Shown here: in pieces, positions 53,456 to 62,126 of the stretch
How the letters are laid out: each line of letters opens with the position of its first letter
Position numbering within the stretch: the stretch's first letter is position 1
Virus record (IMG/VR): IMGVR_UViG_3300009545_000002
Coordinates: 1-64,000 of that record
DNA: 64,000 bases
Strand: one strand, 5' to 3'
Source: a virus
Made by a program: the position numbers and the translations under genes
Notes under the pieces: generated by a model
Seen by the model: the letters and a program-made list of their open reading frames with translations, nothing else
What the model was told of the DNA's origin: nothing
Database searches by the model: none

Positions 53456-54535
53456 TCAGACTTCTTGCAGGACGATGCGCTTCGACTCGATGAGGCCCCG
53501 GTTGACCTCGCCGAGCACTGCAATCCCGAGCTGACTGATTCCCTTGTTGGCCGACTGGGCCTTCGAGATTGCATCCATGAGCTTGTGCGCGCCGATCTTG
53601 CGCATGCGCGCATTGAGAGTCGGGTTCTCGACGCCGCCCTCGATGCGGCGATCGAGGTAGTCCAAGGCCTTGATCAGCTCGCCGAAGATCGGCGCGCCGG
53701 GCGTGATGTCTTGCATGCAGCACAGCACGGCTTCGCAGCGCCGCATGTCGCGCTTCGCCATGCCGTAGACGTAGGCGATCGCGGCCAGCTGGTTGGCCCC
53801 CTTCGCTGCGCGAGCCACCACGTCGATGCCGAGTGCGCATAGGGCCTGGTCCAGCTGAATCGCGATCGGGTCTTCGCCTGTCACGAGCGCACGATATTTG
53901 TCGGAGGCATGCACGCCGCTGCGGTTGATGTTGATCGCCGCGAAGATGCGCGCTTCGTGGTTGATGCCCTGGCTCTCGAAGACAAGGCAGTTCAACTCGG
54001 TCAACTCGACTCGCCGCTGTGAAGCCATCCAGCGGTTTTGCCCGTCGACGATATAGAATTCGTCGCCGCGCTGCGCGACGGTCAGCGCGCCGAATGCAAC
54101 CATGTCCAGCGCGGCGGCGATCTGATCGACTTTCGTCTGGCTGACGGTGTTGCGCTGGTAGGTCGTGCAGATGCTGAGCTTCGCCTTGTGCAAGCGCATC
54201 GGACGCAGTTCGCCGGTGATGGGGAGCCACTCGCGCTTGAGTGCATCGGCTGCCGAGTCGAGGGAGTGCTCAACGTAGGCCTCGTGCTGCGGCAAAGCGG
54301 GCGGTCCGGAGTCTGAAAGCTGCTGCACGTGCGGCAGCTTGAGTAGCCTCTGCCGGCGCCAGAACCCAGCAGCGCCAGACACCGTCGAGAGCCATTTGCC
54401 GAGTCCGGGATTCGAGGCCAGCATCTCTTTCAGGTAGTCGCGCGAGGTCCAGTGAGCGCGAGCGCCCTCGGGGATCCGCGCGCAGACTCGGCGCAGTTCA
54501 GCTTCCGCTGTTTGTTGCCGGCGAGCTGTGTTCAT
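53456..54535 (-). CDS. ParB-like (DUF6551-type) DNA-binding protein
   Basis: 359 aa. SICTTYQRNTVSQTKVDQIAAAL then FYIVDGQNRWMASQRR, the DGQ(H/N)R core of ParB/Srx-type domains in which this residue pair holds the nucleotide. Helical C-terminus. Overlaps the next gene by 38 nt. Phage versions may act as nucleases, CTPases or partition-like regulators. Confidence 0.65.
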   Translation of the reverse strand: MNTARRQQTAEAELRRVCARIPEGARAHWTSRDYLKEMLASNPGLGKWLSTVSGAAGFWRRQRLLKLPHVQQLSDSGPPALPQHEAYVEHSLDSAADALKREWLPITGELRPMRLHKAKLSICTTYQRNTVSQTKVDQIAAALDMVAFGALTVAQRGDEFYIVDGQNRWMASQRRVELTELNCLVFESQGINHEARIFAAININRSGVHASDKYRALVTGEDPIAIQLDQALCALGIDVVARAAKGANQLAAIAYVYGMAKRDMRRCEAVLCCMQDITPGAPIFGELIKALDYLDRRIEGGVENPTLNARMRKIGAHKLMDAISKAQSANKGISQLGIAVLGEVNRGLIESKRIVLQEV

Positions 54536-55463
54536 CTTGTTCGCTCCGGTTGATGATGGTCAGCGTGTTGAGCACGTTGCGAAGGAAGGGCATCCCCATG
54601 TGCAAGTTAGCTGCGACTCCTATCCGCTGCTCGTGGGTGAGAACGCGCAGCAGCCCATCGGCCGACACATTGGCCCTTGCAAGCACGCGAAGCGCGTCAG
54701 CCACATTCAGCAGTCGCTCGGCAGTCTCGCGGGCGTGCTGGCGTTCTTCTTCCAGCGTGCGCCGAATGGGGACTACCACCGATGAATGCTGGCCAGGCGC
54801 AAGCGCGGCGCGCCGCTGCGCCATGGCTTCTTCGCGTGATGCCTGCAGCGCGGCCTCACGGTCCTTCAGGCGATCACGCGAAGCGAGCCATGCTGATTCG
54901 ATCGTCAGCTCGCCGGCAACCACGCGGACGGCCAGGTCAGGCGACACCTTGACGACGCGCCATAGCTTCTTCTGCGTGGCTTCGCACAACGTGCGCTTGC
55001 CGAGATAGTCTTTCGCACGGTGCTCGATGTCGAGAGCGCATGGGTTTTGATTCCACTGGACTACGCGGGCGCGAAGGTCGCGGCTCGACTTGCCTTCACG
55101 CTGCGCCCAATCGAGCATTTCGTCGGCTACGTCCCCAGGCAACGCAGCGACCTCTGCATGATGGGTGAATGAAAGAACTTGCCGGCGCCGGCAAGTTTCT
55201 TTGAAGGCCCTTGCGGTTGTGGCCGCATGAGCGCAAGTCTGAAACGACGGCCCGCGCCAGTCCGGCGCTTCGGTCAATGCCTTGCGGTTGCCATAGGTGC
55301 GATCACCATAGGCCCAGAGGTCGCCGAGCTGCCATTGGTGCCGATTGTGCTGTTCGCTGATCTGGTGAAGCGCGGCGAGCCAATCTTCTTCGGGCATCGG
55401 CTCCTCTGGCGGGAGCCATCCGTTTTCGGTGAAGGTACCCATATCCATCCTAGGCCCAGTCAT
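54498..55463 (-). CDS. Hypothetical protein (321 aa)
   Basis: About 321 aa; start is either ATG 55463 or ATG 55448. WQLGDLWAYGDRTYGNRKAL and FTHHAEVAALPGDVADEMLDWA resemble a ParB/plasmid-partition-associated helical protein; the C-terminal half is a long charged helix (REEAMAQRRAALAPG). No enzyme motif. Confidence 0.55.
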   Translation of the reverse strand: MTGPRMDMGTFTENGWLPPEEPMPEEDWLAALHQISEQHNRHQWQLGDLWAYGDRTYGNRKALTEAPDWRGPSFQTCAHAATTARAFKETCRRRQVLSFTHHAEVAALPGDVADEMLDWAQREGKSSRDLRARVVQWNQNPCALDIEHRAKDYLGKRTLCEATQKKLWRVVKVSPDLAVRVVAGELTIESAWLASRDRLKDREAALQASREEAMAQRRAALAPGQHSSVVVPIRRTLEEERQHARETAERLLNVADALRVLARANVSADGLLRVLTHEQRIGVAANLHMGMPFLRNVLNTLTIINRSEQDEHSSPATNSGS

Positions 55464-55785
55464 TGTCAAAAGTGATCACCACGTCGCCGACGATCTCGTG
55501 CGTCGTGCCGGGCACGCAGTTCTGCCAATAGAGCTCGGTCGCCTTCCGGTTGACCGGCTTGAGCGCCTTGGTCGGGCGCTGCTCGAAGTGGCCCGGGCTG
55601 TGCTCGATCCACTCGACTTCGTAGCCCTGATCGTCGACGCACATCACCTGCAGCGGCGGGCCCAGGTGGCGCAGGCTGACCACGTCGATCGTCCGTGCGC
55701 CTATCAGTCTGCGGATCTCGTCATGCGGAATCGGCTTGTCGAAATTCACCTCGGTGCCGTCGGTGCGGATGAGGCGCCGGCTCAT
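55450..55785 (-). CDS. Hypothetical protein (111 aa)
   Basis: 111 aa; SRRLIRTDGTEVNFDKPIPHDEIRRLIGA and GYEVEWIEHSPGHFEQRPTKALKPVN. A DUF3846-like or small phage alpha/beta fold is suspected. ATG overlaps the RecT stop. Confidence 0.6.
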   Translation of the reverse strand: MSRRLIRTDGTEVNFDKPIPHDEIRRLIGARTIDVVSLRHLGPPLQVMCVDDQGYEVEWIEHSPGHFEQRPTKALKPVNRKATELYWQNCVPGTTHEIVGDVVITFDNDWA

Positions 55786-56921
55786 GCTTCGCCCCACTCC
55801 TGCTTGTAGACGGCGGCCAGCTGCTCGAGCTCTTCGGGATCCAGCACGCCGCGCGCCTGGTCGAGCACCAGCGCCGCCGTCTCGGCGGATGTCGCGGTGC
55901 GGATGCCGTACTCGCACTCGGCGAAGGCGCGGACCGACTTTTCAGCGCCGGCGGTCTGCTGCTCTTGCTGGCTATGCTCGCGCTCCGCCGGCTCCTCGAC
56001 GGCTGCGCCGCCGCTGCCGCCCTTGCGCGGCCGCGTGGCGCGCTGGCGCGGCGCCGGGGCATCGGGCGCCGGCGGCTGTGGCGGCGGATCGATCTCGCCC
56101 GTGTCCTCGTCGATCGCGGCGAACGGCGGCGGGACGTACGAATTCGAGATCGCGTCCTGCAGGCCCAGCTGCTGCACGCCGCGCGAGGCCGCGTCGTCCA
56201 GCGCGAGCGCGCTCGCCAGCTCCGGCGACTTCGGCAGGTATTTGCAGATCCGGCGCAGCACCGTCTTGCGCGCCATCTCGTCCCAGTCGGTGTCCCAGGG
56301 GGTCTGCTTGCCGAAGCGGGACGCGGTCTGCACGTTCTGCGACCGCGCCTTGATGCGCTGGATGTCGGCGAGCGTCATGAGCTCGGCGTGCGAGCCGCCG
56401 CCCTTCAGGCGCGCCACGGCGTAGACCAGCCGCACCGGGCCGGCATCGCCGTCGAGGAACGGCCGGTGCACGATGCCTGGCTCGGTGCCCCACTGAACCT
56501 CGAACTGGTCGTTCGTGCGCACCAGGTGCGCCGAGATCGACTCCACCAGGCCGGAGCGGCGCACGAGCTCGAGCAGCCCCTGGTAGCCGATCTGCAGCGT
56601 GCAGATGTAGACGCCCTCGCGGTTCTTGTACGGGATCAGGTAGCACTCGCCCATCAGCCCCGGCCGCAGCCCGAGCTGCGAGGCCTGGATCACGCACGAG
56701 AACACCGAGATCGGCGGGCACTCGGCGAGCCGCGGGTTCAGCGAGAAGCACGTCAGCGCGATGCGCATCATCGTGTCGGCGTTGAGGTGCCGCGGCAAGG
56801 CGCGGGCGATCTCGTTCCGGCGCGCTTCGAGCATGGTGCGGAAGTTGTCCGCGCCGCCGCGTCGCGTGACTTCACCGGCGGCGACGTTCTTCAGCGTGGT
56901 GGTCGGGAGGGGAGCGTTCAT
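55782..56921 (-). CDS. recT: RecT single-strand annealing protein
   Basis: 379 aa. ALTCFSLNPRLAECPPISVFSCVIQASQLGLRPGLMGECYLIPYKNREG, then LQIGYQGLLELVRRSG and KTVLRRICKYLPKS, the full RecT signature. The C-terminus after ~290 is a Pro/Ala-rich linker and acidic helix, which in RecT-type proteins often contacts SSB. Anneals strands made by the RecE-like nuclease encoded upstream. Confidence 0.95.
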   Translation of the reverse strand: MNAPLPTTTLKNVAAGEVTRRGGADNFRTMLEARRNEIARALPRHLNADTMMRIALTCFSLNPRLAECPPISVFSCVIQASQLGLRPGLMGECYLIPYKNREGVYICTLQIGYQGLLELVRRSGLVESISAHLVRTNDQFEVQWGTEPGIVHRPFLDGDAGPVRLVYAVARLKGGGSHAELMTLADIQRIKARSQNVQTASRFGKQTPWDTDWDEMARKTVLRRICKYLPKSPELASALALDDAASRGVQQLGLQDAISNSYVPPPFAAIDEDTGEIDPPPQPPAPDAPAPRQRATRPRKGGSGGAAVEEPAEREHSQQEQQTAGAEKSVRAFAECEYGIRTATSAETAALVLDQARGVLDPEELEQLAAVYKQEWGEA

Positions 56922-56927
56922 CAGGTG

Positions 56928-57143
56928 TCATTCCTTCATGAAGGTTGTATTTGTCGGCAGTCCTGGCCATGAGCTGGGCTCGTGCGCGCGCTGCCGCAGC
57001 ATCGCGTCGGCCATTTCGTAAGCGGCCTCGGCGACCTCGTCCAGGGTGATGTCCCCCTTGTAGGCCACCAGAAGCCCCTGCATCGCTTTGCCGGCAAAGT
57101 AGTCGCGCAGGTCGACCAGCATTCCGACCGGAGCTGGGTGCAT
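56928..57143 (-). CDS. Small helical protein between recE-like and recT
   Basis: 71 aa from ATG 57143. GMLVDLRDYFAGKAMQGLLVAYKGDITLDEVAEAAYEMADAML is a known small phage family often next to recombination genes. Function unknown. Confidence 0.6.
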   Translation of the reverse strand: MHPAPVGMLVDLRDYFAGKAMQGLLVAYKGDITLDEVAEAAYEMADAMLRQRAHEPSSWPGLPTNTTFMKE

Positions 57144-57148
57144 GGCGG

Positions 57149-58087
57149 TCAATCGCCGCGGTAGGTGAAGGCCCAGCCGGGCAGGTCGATCAGCTGGATC
57201 TCATCTCCGTAGCCTGGCCAGACGCCTCGGCGCCGGCAGGCCGCGTATCGATCGAGGTTTCGCCGGTAATCTTCACGGCCTTGCTCGCGGCTGCGATCGT
57301 CGAGCATCATCGCCTGCGCCAGAAACGGCCACTCGGTCTCCACCGCCACGAACACGAAGGCCAGCACGTCGACCTTCGCCGCGATCTCGTAGCCGTCGGA
57401 GTAGAAGGCGTCCTGCACGTGGTAGCGCTTGCGTGCGACCTGGCGGCGAAACTCGTTCGCGCTCGCGTCGGCGTAGGTCTTGACGTCGAGCAACCCGACG
57501 CGGCTGCCGCCGAAATCGGCCACCCAGTCCGGGCGGCAGCGGCACGCCTCGCCGGTCTCCTGGTCGATCCACATGGCCGAGACCTCGGAGCGGCCGTGCC
57601 CGAGCGCCTCGGCCACGTCCGGCAGCCGGCGCATGTTCTGCGCCTGGCGCATCGCGGTCTCGTACTGCGCGGCCGTGATGATCACCTTGCCGCTGTGGCG
57701 CTGGCCGAACTCGCTCCACCAGGCCATTGCGGCCACGCTCTCCGAGCTCGGGTTTTTGGCGTTCCACTGCGCCTCGGTCGGCCGGCGCGGCGCGTTCGGC
57801 GGCACGGTGATGTAGCGGGAAAGGAAGGCCTCGGGCTCGAGCAGTGCGCAATGCGCCAGCTGGCCCTCGAGCTGACCGGCACGTTCTTTACGTGGCGGCC
57901 GCATCGGATCGAGGTAACCCGCGAAATAGTGCGCAGGACTGCGGTTTATCAAGTCGAGTCCCGACTTCGAGATGCCGGGCATCGCGTGATACACATCGAT
58001 GTCGATGCCGTGGGCAATACCCGGGAAAGTACTCGGTACCAGGTCGGCGGCAGTGGCCACATGCAGGCGTTCGACGACTTCGTTCAT
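57149..58087 (-). CDS. RecE/PD-(D/E)XK exonuclease-like protein (DUF3799)
   Basis: 312 aa from ATG 58087. HAMPGISKSGLDLINRSPAHYF is the N-terminal motif of DUF3799 nucleases; CRCRPDWVADFGGSRVGLLDVKTYADAS gives the PD-(D/E)XK core (D then DVKT), and FRRQVARKRYHVQDAFYSDGY the Q/Y motif. Digests one DNA strand to supply RecT. Confidence 0.85.
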   Translation of the reverse strand: MNEVVERLHVATAADLVPSTFPGIAHGIDIDVYHAMPGISKSGLDLINRSPAHYFAGYLDPMRPPRKERAGQLEGQLAHCALLEPEAFLSRYITVPPNAPRRPTEAQWNAKNPSSESVAAMAWWSEFGQRHSGKVIITAAQYETAMRQAQNMRRLPDVAEALGHGRSEVSAMWIDQETGEACRCRPDWVADFGGSRVGLLDVKTYADASANEFRRQVARKRYHVQDAFYSDGYEIAAKVDVLAFVFVAVETEWPFLAQAMMLDDRSREQGREDYRRNLDRYAACRRRGVWPGYGDEIQLIDLPGWAFTYRGD

Positions 58088-58239
58088 GTCATGACTCCCG
58101 CGAGATAGCCGAGACCGAAAAAGACCAGGTAGATGATCGCGATGGTGAGTCTCGAGCACTGCCGGCTGATCGCGTCGGGCCGCACCTGCTCGACGGCGCA
58201 GCTGTAGTCGACGTCGTTCGCGTTCGGGCGCCCGCTCAT
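58084..58239 (-). CDS. Small membrane protein (51 aa)
   Basis: 51 aa with C-terminal membrane helix (LTIAIIYLVFFGLGYLAGVM). ATGA coupling to both neighbours. Unknown role. Confidence 0.55.
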   Translation of the reverse strand: MSGRPNANDVDYSCAVEQVRPDAISRQCSRLTIAIIYLVFFGLGYLAGVMT

Positions 58240-58553
58240 GACTGCCCTCTTCGGGCATTGATGACGCGTGCCAGGCAAAGCCAGGCCCGGTCAGGCGTGC
58301 GGTGCGGCCCCTGGCAGGGCACGTGCTCTCCCCCGATGAAGCACTCGTAACTGCTGCCGACCAGGCGCACCACGGCACTCGGCTCGATGCTCAGGACGAG
58401 CGGTTTGAACTTCTGTCGGCGCGGCCGTAAATGCTTGTCTTCGGTGATCTTGAAGCGCGAGTCATACGCGTTGTCATGGCTGGCAATGGCTTGCGCAAGC
58501 GAGTCTGTGCTGTCGCGCACAGACGTCCCACTGATCGTCTCCATCGACGTCAT
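58236..58553 (-). CDS. Hypothetical protein, first gene of leftward early operon
   Basis: 105 aa if started at ATG 58553; ATG 58544 is also possible. IEPSAVVRLVGSSYECFIGGEHVPCQG suggests a small beta fold. The 5' coding part contains the inverted repeat GTCTGTGC/GCACAGAC (58503-58510 / 58517-58524), a possible hairpin or operator near the promoter. Confidence 0.5.
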   Translation of the reverse strand: MTSMETISGTSVRDSTDSLAQAIASHDNAYDSRFKITEDKHLRPRRQKFKPLVLSIEPSAVVRLVGSSYECFIGGEHVPCQGPHRTPDRAWLCLARVINARRGQS

Positions 58554-58790
58554 CCCGTTGTTGTTGGTAGGGGTCGAGTCAATTCGATGACTAGACCGTG
58601 ACAACCGTAGCAACAGAATGCCCGCAGTCAAGACCTCCACGATCGTCGCGGATATTCGAGGCCTGATGACAGCGTCGATCGATCCGCGTATAAGCGCGCG
58701 CGACCGCAGCGGGCGCCCTTCGCACTACGAGCATCAGGGCTTTCACGCTGGGTCTTGACGGGCGGGAAAGCGTTACTACGTTTGCAGGGG
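58554..58790. promoter_or_regulatory. Divergent early promoter region
   Basis: 237 bp between the leftward and rightward early operons. Rightward, TTGACG (58755-58760) and TACGTT (58777-58782; 16-bp spacing) lie only ~9 bp before the GTG of the HTH gene, which would give a leaderless or near-leaderless mRNA, as for lambda cI. No clear leftward promoter could be fixed. Operators are expected here but I see no strong tandem sites. Confidence 0.35.
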
Positions 58791-59114
58791 GTGGACACCT
58801 CACCCAACATCGATCTCACGTTCCCGTTCGACATCGGGGAACAGCGCAGGGCCCAGACGAAAGCGCGGCGGGCAACGCGGCGCACCGTTCGGGTCGATCT
58901 CGGCCTGGATCACGCCGTGCAGCAGCTGCTCGAGGAGCACCGCGGGCAGTGGCGTGCCATCGAGCTCGCGACCGGCGTGTCGCACTCGTGGCTGAGCAAA
59001 TTCACCAACGGCAAGATCGTCAACCCGGGCTACGCGACGCTGAAGCACATCCATGCGCTGCTGAGCCAGCCGGAGCGACGCTCGTCGAGGTCCGCCGAAG
59101 CGGAGGCAGCATGA
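58791..59114 (+). CDS. HTH transcriptional regulator (repressor/Cro-like)
   Basis: 107 aa from GTG 58791 (a TTG at 58755 is the alternative). The C-terminal half WRAIELATGVSHSWLSKFTNGKIVNPGYATLKHIHALL is a lambda-repressor-like HTH; the N-terminus is basic (RAQTKARRATRRTVRVD). Probably the switch regulator between the two early operons. No peptidase domain. Confidence 0.65.
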   Translation: MDTSPNIDLTFPFDIGEQRRAQTKARRATRRTVRVDLGLDHAVQQLLEEHRGQWRAIELATGVSHSWLSKFTNGKIVNPGYATLKHIHALLSQPERRSSRSAEAEAA

Positions 59115-59133
59115 CCGGTCAACGGAGGTATTG

Positions 59134-60204
59134 ATGGCCCGAAGTCGCAACATCAAGCCGGGCTTCTATACCAACGAAGACCTCGCCGAGTGCTCCATTT
59201 GGGCACGCTACATCTTCCCCGGGCTCTGGATGATGGCCGATCGCGAAGGCCGGCTCGAAGACAGGCCGAAGCGCATTCAGGCCGAGCTCCTCCCCTTCGA
59301 TGGCCAGCCGGTGCAGCCACTGCTCGGCGAGCTCGCGACACACGGCTTCATCCTGCGGTACGAGGTCAACGGGTCGCGGTACATCCAGATCCTGAACTTC
59401 GGCAAGCACCAGAACCCGCATCACCGCGAGACACAGAGCACGATACCGCCGCCTCCACCGCCGACTGACAAGCCCCCAAAGGGCACGCCTAGGCGCGAAC
59501 CAGACGGCCCTGCATCAGGGCCAGAGGCACAACCTAGGCACGGCCTAGGACCCCCATCCAAGACATCAGAAGCCCAACCTAGGCACGACCCTGACGGTCA
59601 TGGCAACGGGTCAGAAGCACAACCTAGGCACGGCCTCGAACCTCATGCAACGGGGGATGAAGCACAACCTAGGCAAGGCCCAGCCCCAGGCCAGGCCCAA
59701 CCTAGGCAAGGCCTAGCCGTGCTGATTCCTGATTCCGGATTCCTGATTCCTGATTCCTCCTCACTCCGTTCGGAGGCAAGGTCTGACGACCTTGCTCGTC
59801 GCCAAGACGGCGACCCTCCGGCGCTGGCCCTCGTCGACAAGGCCAAAACCGGGCCGAAGACCGGGCCTCCGGACTGCCCGCACGTGCAGATCCTCGCCCT
59901 TTGGGCCGAGGTGCTTCCGCACCTGCCGCAGCACGAGGCGGAGCAGTGGAAGGGCACCCGAGCCGAGCACCTGCGAGCGCGATGGCGCGAGACAGCCGTG
60001 GTGAAGCGCTGGAAGGCGCCGGCCGATGGCCTCGGGTACTTCCGCAAGCTGTTCGGCTACGTCGGCACTTCCCGTTTTTTGACCGGCCGGGTACAACCCC
60101 GCGAGCCCGGAAAGCCGGCCTTCGTCGTGACGCTCGCATGGCTCGTCAAGCCCGAGAACTGGGCCAAGACGATCGAGGGCAACTACCACCAGGACGCAGC
60201 ATGA
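59134..60204 (+). CDS. Replication initiation protein (lambda O-like organisation)
   Basis: 356 aa from ATG 59134 (GGAGG 8 nt upstream). N-terminal winged-helix pattern IKPGFYTNEDLAECSIWARYIFPGLW, ADREGRLEDRPKRIQAELLP, ending QILNFGKHQNPH. Residues ~105-195 are repeats of EAQPRHGL type encoded by iterons; the C-terminal half (WAEVLPHLPQHEAEQWKGTRAEHLRARWRE) resembles replisome-recruiting domains of phage replication proteins. Binds the origin inside its own gene and recruits host helicase (inference). Confidence 0.75.
   Translation: MARSRNIKPGFYTNEDLAECSIWARYIFPGLWMMADREGRLEDRPKRIQAELLPFDGQPVQPLLGELATHGFILRYEVNGSRYIQILNFGKHQNPHHRETQSTIPPPPPPTDKPPKGTPRREPDGPASGPEAQPRHGLGPPSKTSEAQPRHDPDGHGNGSEAQPRHGLEPHATGDEAQPRQGPAPGQAQPRQGLAVLIPDSGFLIPDSSSLRSEARSDDLARRQDGDPPALALVDKAKTGPKTGPPDCPHVQILALWAEVLPHLPQHEAEQWKGTRAEHLRARWRETAVVKRWKAPADGLGYFRKLFGYVGTSRFLTGRVQPREPGKPAFVVTLAWLVKPENWAKTIEGNYHQDAA
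59488..59765 (+). repeat. In-gene iterons: candidate replication origin
   Basis: CCTAGG cores recur with exact 45-bp period at 59488, 59533, 59578, 59623 and 59668, then at 59701; four share CAACCTAGGCA. Immediately after, 59724-59760 holds five GATTCC-type direct repeats in a locally AT-richer stretch. Iterons plus an easily melted tract inside the initiator gene is the lambda ori layout. Confidence 0.65.
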
Positions 60205-60569
60205 GCACCACCCGCAAGACCTTCGACCCGGACGACGAGACCGTGCTGCCGCCGCACGGCGAGATGCCGGCGACCGAGCAGCGGCTACCTTGCCGGTTCT
60301 GCGGCACGTCGACGCTGCGCCCGATCCTGGTGCAGTACGGCGCGCGTTGCTACCGCTGCTACGTCGCCTACTGCGAGGAACCGCCGACACGGCGCGGGCT
60401 CATTGCCGGCGACAAGCGCCAGGGCGCCAAGGCCTGGGCCTGGGCCCTGAAGGCCAGCGAGGAGCGCGACCCGGCCAGCGTCACGGCAAAGCAGCGCGTC
60501 GAGTGGCGCGCGGCACTGGCGTCCGAGCTCTCGCGGCAGCGGACCATCGACGAGGAGCTGGCATCGTGA
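60201..60569 (+). CDS. Zinc-finger replication-region protein (122 aa)
   Basis: 122 aa, ATGA overlap with the initiator gene. LPCRFCGTSTLRPILVQYGARCYRCYVAYC provides a four-cysteine zinc site; C-terminal helices WAWALKASEERDPASVTAKQRVEWR. Common, unnamed phage protein in this position. Confidence 0.6.
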   Translation: MSTTRKTFDPDDETVLPPHGEMPATEQRLPCRFCGTSTLRPILVQYGARCYRCYVAYCEEPPTRRGLIAGDKRQGAKAWAWALKASEERDPASVTAKQRVEWRAALASELSRQRTIDEELAS

Positions 60570-60961
60570 TCGCGGTGCCGCTCCGCACGACCGGCTCGAA
60601 TGCGCGCGAGACCTGGAAGATGCGGCATGGCCGCGTGAAGCGCGAACGCCGTGCCGTCGCCTGGCTCCTCAAGTGCTCGCCGCGGCCGTCGATCCCGTGC
60701 ACCGTGCTGCTGACGCGCTCGGCGCCGTCGGCCGGGCTCGATGACGACAACCTGACCCACGCGCTGAAGGGCGTTCGCGACGAGGTCGCCGAATGGCTCG
60801 GCGTCAACGATCGCAACTCCAAGCAGGTGCGCTACATGTACTCGCAAGTGCGCGGCACCTGGGGCGTGCTGATCCAGTTCGGGCCGCCGGCGTCCGGTGC
60901 GCAGCTGGAACTGCTCGGCGAAGCGCGCATGCCGGTGATCGAACCCGAGGCGGCGTTTTGA
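60566..60961 (+). CDS. RusA-like Holliday-junction resolvase
   Basis: 131 aa, GTG start overlapping the upstream stop. GLDDDNLTHALKGVRDEVAEWLGVND carries the RusA aspartates (DxDN..K...D) followed by RYMYSQVRG. Cuts branched recombination/replication intermediates. Confidence 0.75.
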   Translation: MIAVPLRTTGSNARETWKMRHGRVKRERRAVAWLLKCSPRPSIPCTVLLTRSAPSAGLDDDNLTHALKGVRDEVAEWLGVNDRNSKQVRYMYSQVRGTWGVLIQFGPPASGAQLELLGEARMPVIEPEAAF

Positions 60962-60978
60962 TCCATGGAGCACGCATC

Positions 60979-61524
60979 ATGCTGAGCGAACTATCCCCGG
61001 AAGTCGCGGTCGAGACCGTGAGCGTCGAGCCTGCGGCCGATGGCGAACCGCGCGTCGACAGCCGCAAGCTCGCCGGCCCGATGGGCGTGCAACATCCGCA
61101 CTTGTTCCGGCTGCTGAAGACGCACGAGGCCGATTTCGCGGAGATGGGAATAGTCAGTTTTCAAAACGGACTAACCGGCAAGCGCGGGATGCCACAGCGC
61201 TACGCCATGCTCAACGAAGACCAGGCGTATCTGCTGCTGGCCTATGTGAAGAACACGCCGGAGGCGCGCCAGCTGAAAAAGCATCTGATCGTCGCCTTCC
61301 GCCGGGCACGTGAGGCGCTCGAAGGCCGCGTGTCGGTCGATAGCGTTTCGCTCGAAGAGGCATTCAAGATCGAACGGGCGCACGGCGCGGCAGAGGAGCG
61401 CGGACGCATCGGTGGGCACCTGCTCAGCAAGTGGCGATATCAGAAACCCATCTACGAAAACGCGATGCAGGCCATCAGGGTCGAGCTGCAGCTGGTGCTG
61501 CCATGGGGCCACAAGGAGCACTGA
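60979..61524 (+). CDS. Rha-family phage regulatory protein
   Basis: 181 aa. VDSRKLAGPMGVQHPHLFRLLKTHEADF, then GMPQRYAMLNEDQAYLLLAYVKNTPEARQLKKHLIVAFRRAREAL, the pRha N-terminal domain. C-terminal helical region. Rha proteins of lambdoid phages interfere with growth in some hosts and regulate infection. Confidence 0.8.
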   Translation: MLSELSPEVAVETVSVEPAADGEPRVDSRKLAGPMGVQHPHLFRLLKTHEADFAEMGIVSFQNGLTGKRGMPQRYAMLNEDQAYLLLAYVKNTPEARQLKKHLIVAFRRAREALEGRVSVDSVSLEEAFKIERAHGAAEERGRIGGHLLSKWRYQKPIYENAMQAIRVELQLVLPWGHKEH

Positions 61525-61814
61525 TGGGCGACATCGCCGACGCCATGCTCGACGGCACGCTGTGCGCCAGCTGCGGCGAGTACCTCGGATCCGGCCTCGG
61601 GTGCCCCACGTTGTGCAGGCGCTGCGCGAACGATCGCCGCTCCGATGGCCACAAGATCGTGCAGGCCGGCGTGTTCTTCATCGATGCGGGCCTGGAGAAG
61701 CCTGCCAGTGCGACGGCGCCGCTGCGCCGCGAATGTCCGAAGTGCGGCCGCATGGTCGCGGGCCTGGCCGACCACATGCGGGCGAAGCATCCCAGCCAGA
61801 ACGACAACCTCTGA
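61524..61814 (+). CDS. Two-zinc-site hypothetical protein (96 aa)
   Basis: 96 aa; CASCGEYLGSGLGCPTLCRRC and CPKCGRMVAGLADHMRAKH (a C2H2-like finger). ATG overlaps the Rha stop. DNA or RNA binding is likely. Confidence 0.6.
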   Translation: MGDIADAMLDGTLCASCGEYLGSGLGCPTLCRRCANDRRSDGHKIVQAGVFFIDAGLEKPASATAPLRRECPKCGRMVAGLADHMRAKHPSQNDNL

Positions 61815-61825
61815 GGAGATCCGCC

Positions 61826-62122
61826 ATGAGCTATTCCTTCATCGTCCGCGCTCCCGACAAGCTCGAAGCGCGAACCATGGTCGCAGCCGAATTCGACAAG
61901 GTCGTGCAGGCGCAGCCCATCCATGCGGCCGATCGGGCGCAGGCGATGGCTGCCGTTGGCGCCTATCTCGACCTGCTCGTCGACGACGACAGCATGAACG
62001 TGCAGGTGAACGTGCACGGGTCGCTGACGTGGCTCACCGAGGCGCCGGCGTCCTTGATCTCCGCCAGCGTCGGCGTCAGCGCATTGCTGACTCCGCGGGC
62101 AGCCCCCACCGTCGTGGAGTAG
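61826..62122 (+). CDS. Hypothetical protein (98 aa)
   Basis: 98 aa, with GAGGAG upstream. YSFIVRAPDKLEARTMVAAEFDKVV, then GAYLDLLVDDDSMNVQVNVHGSL; a compact alpha/beta fold. Common in phages of this type, function unknown. Confidence 0.55.
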   Translation: MSYSFIVRAPDKLEARTMVAAEFDKVVQAQPIHAADRAQAMAAVGAYLDLLVDDDSMNVQVNVHGSLTWLTEAPASLISASVGVSALLTPRAAPTVVE

Positions 62123-62126
62123 CGCC

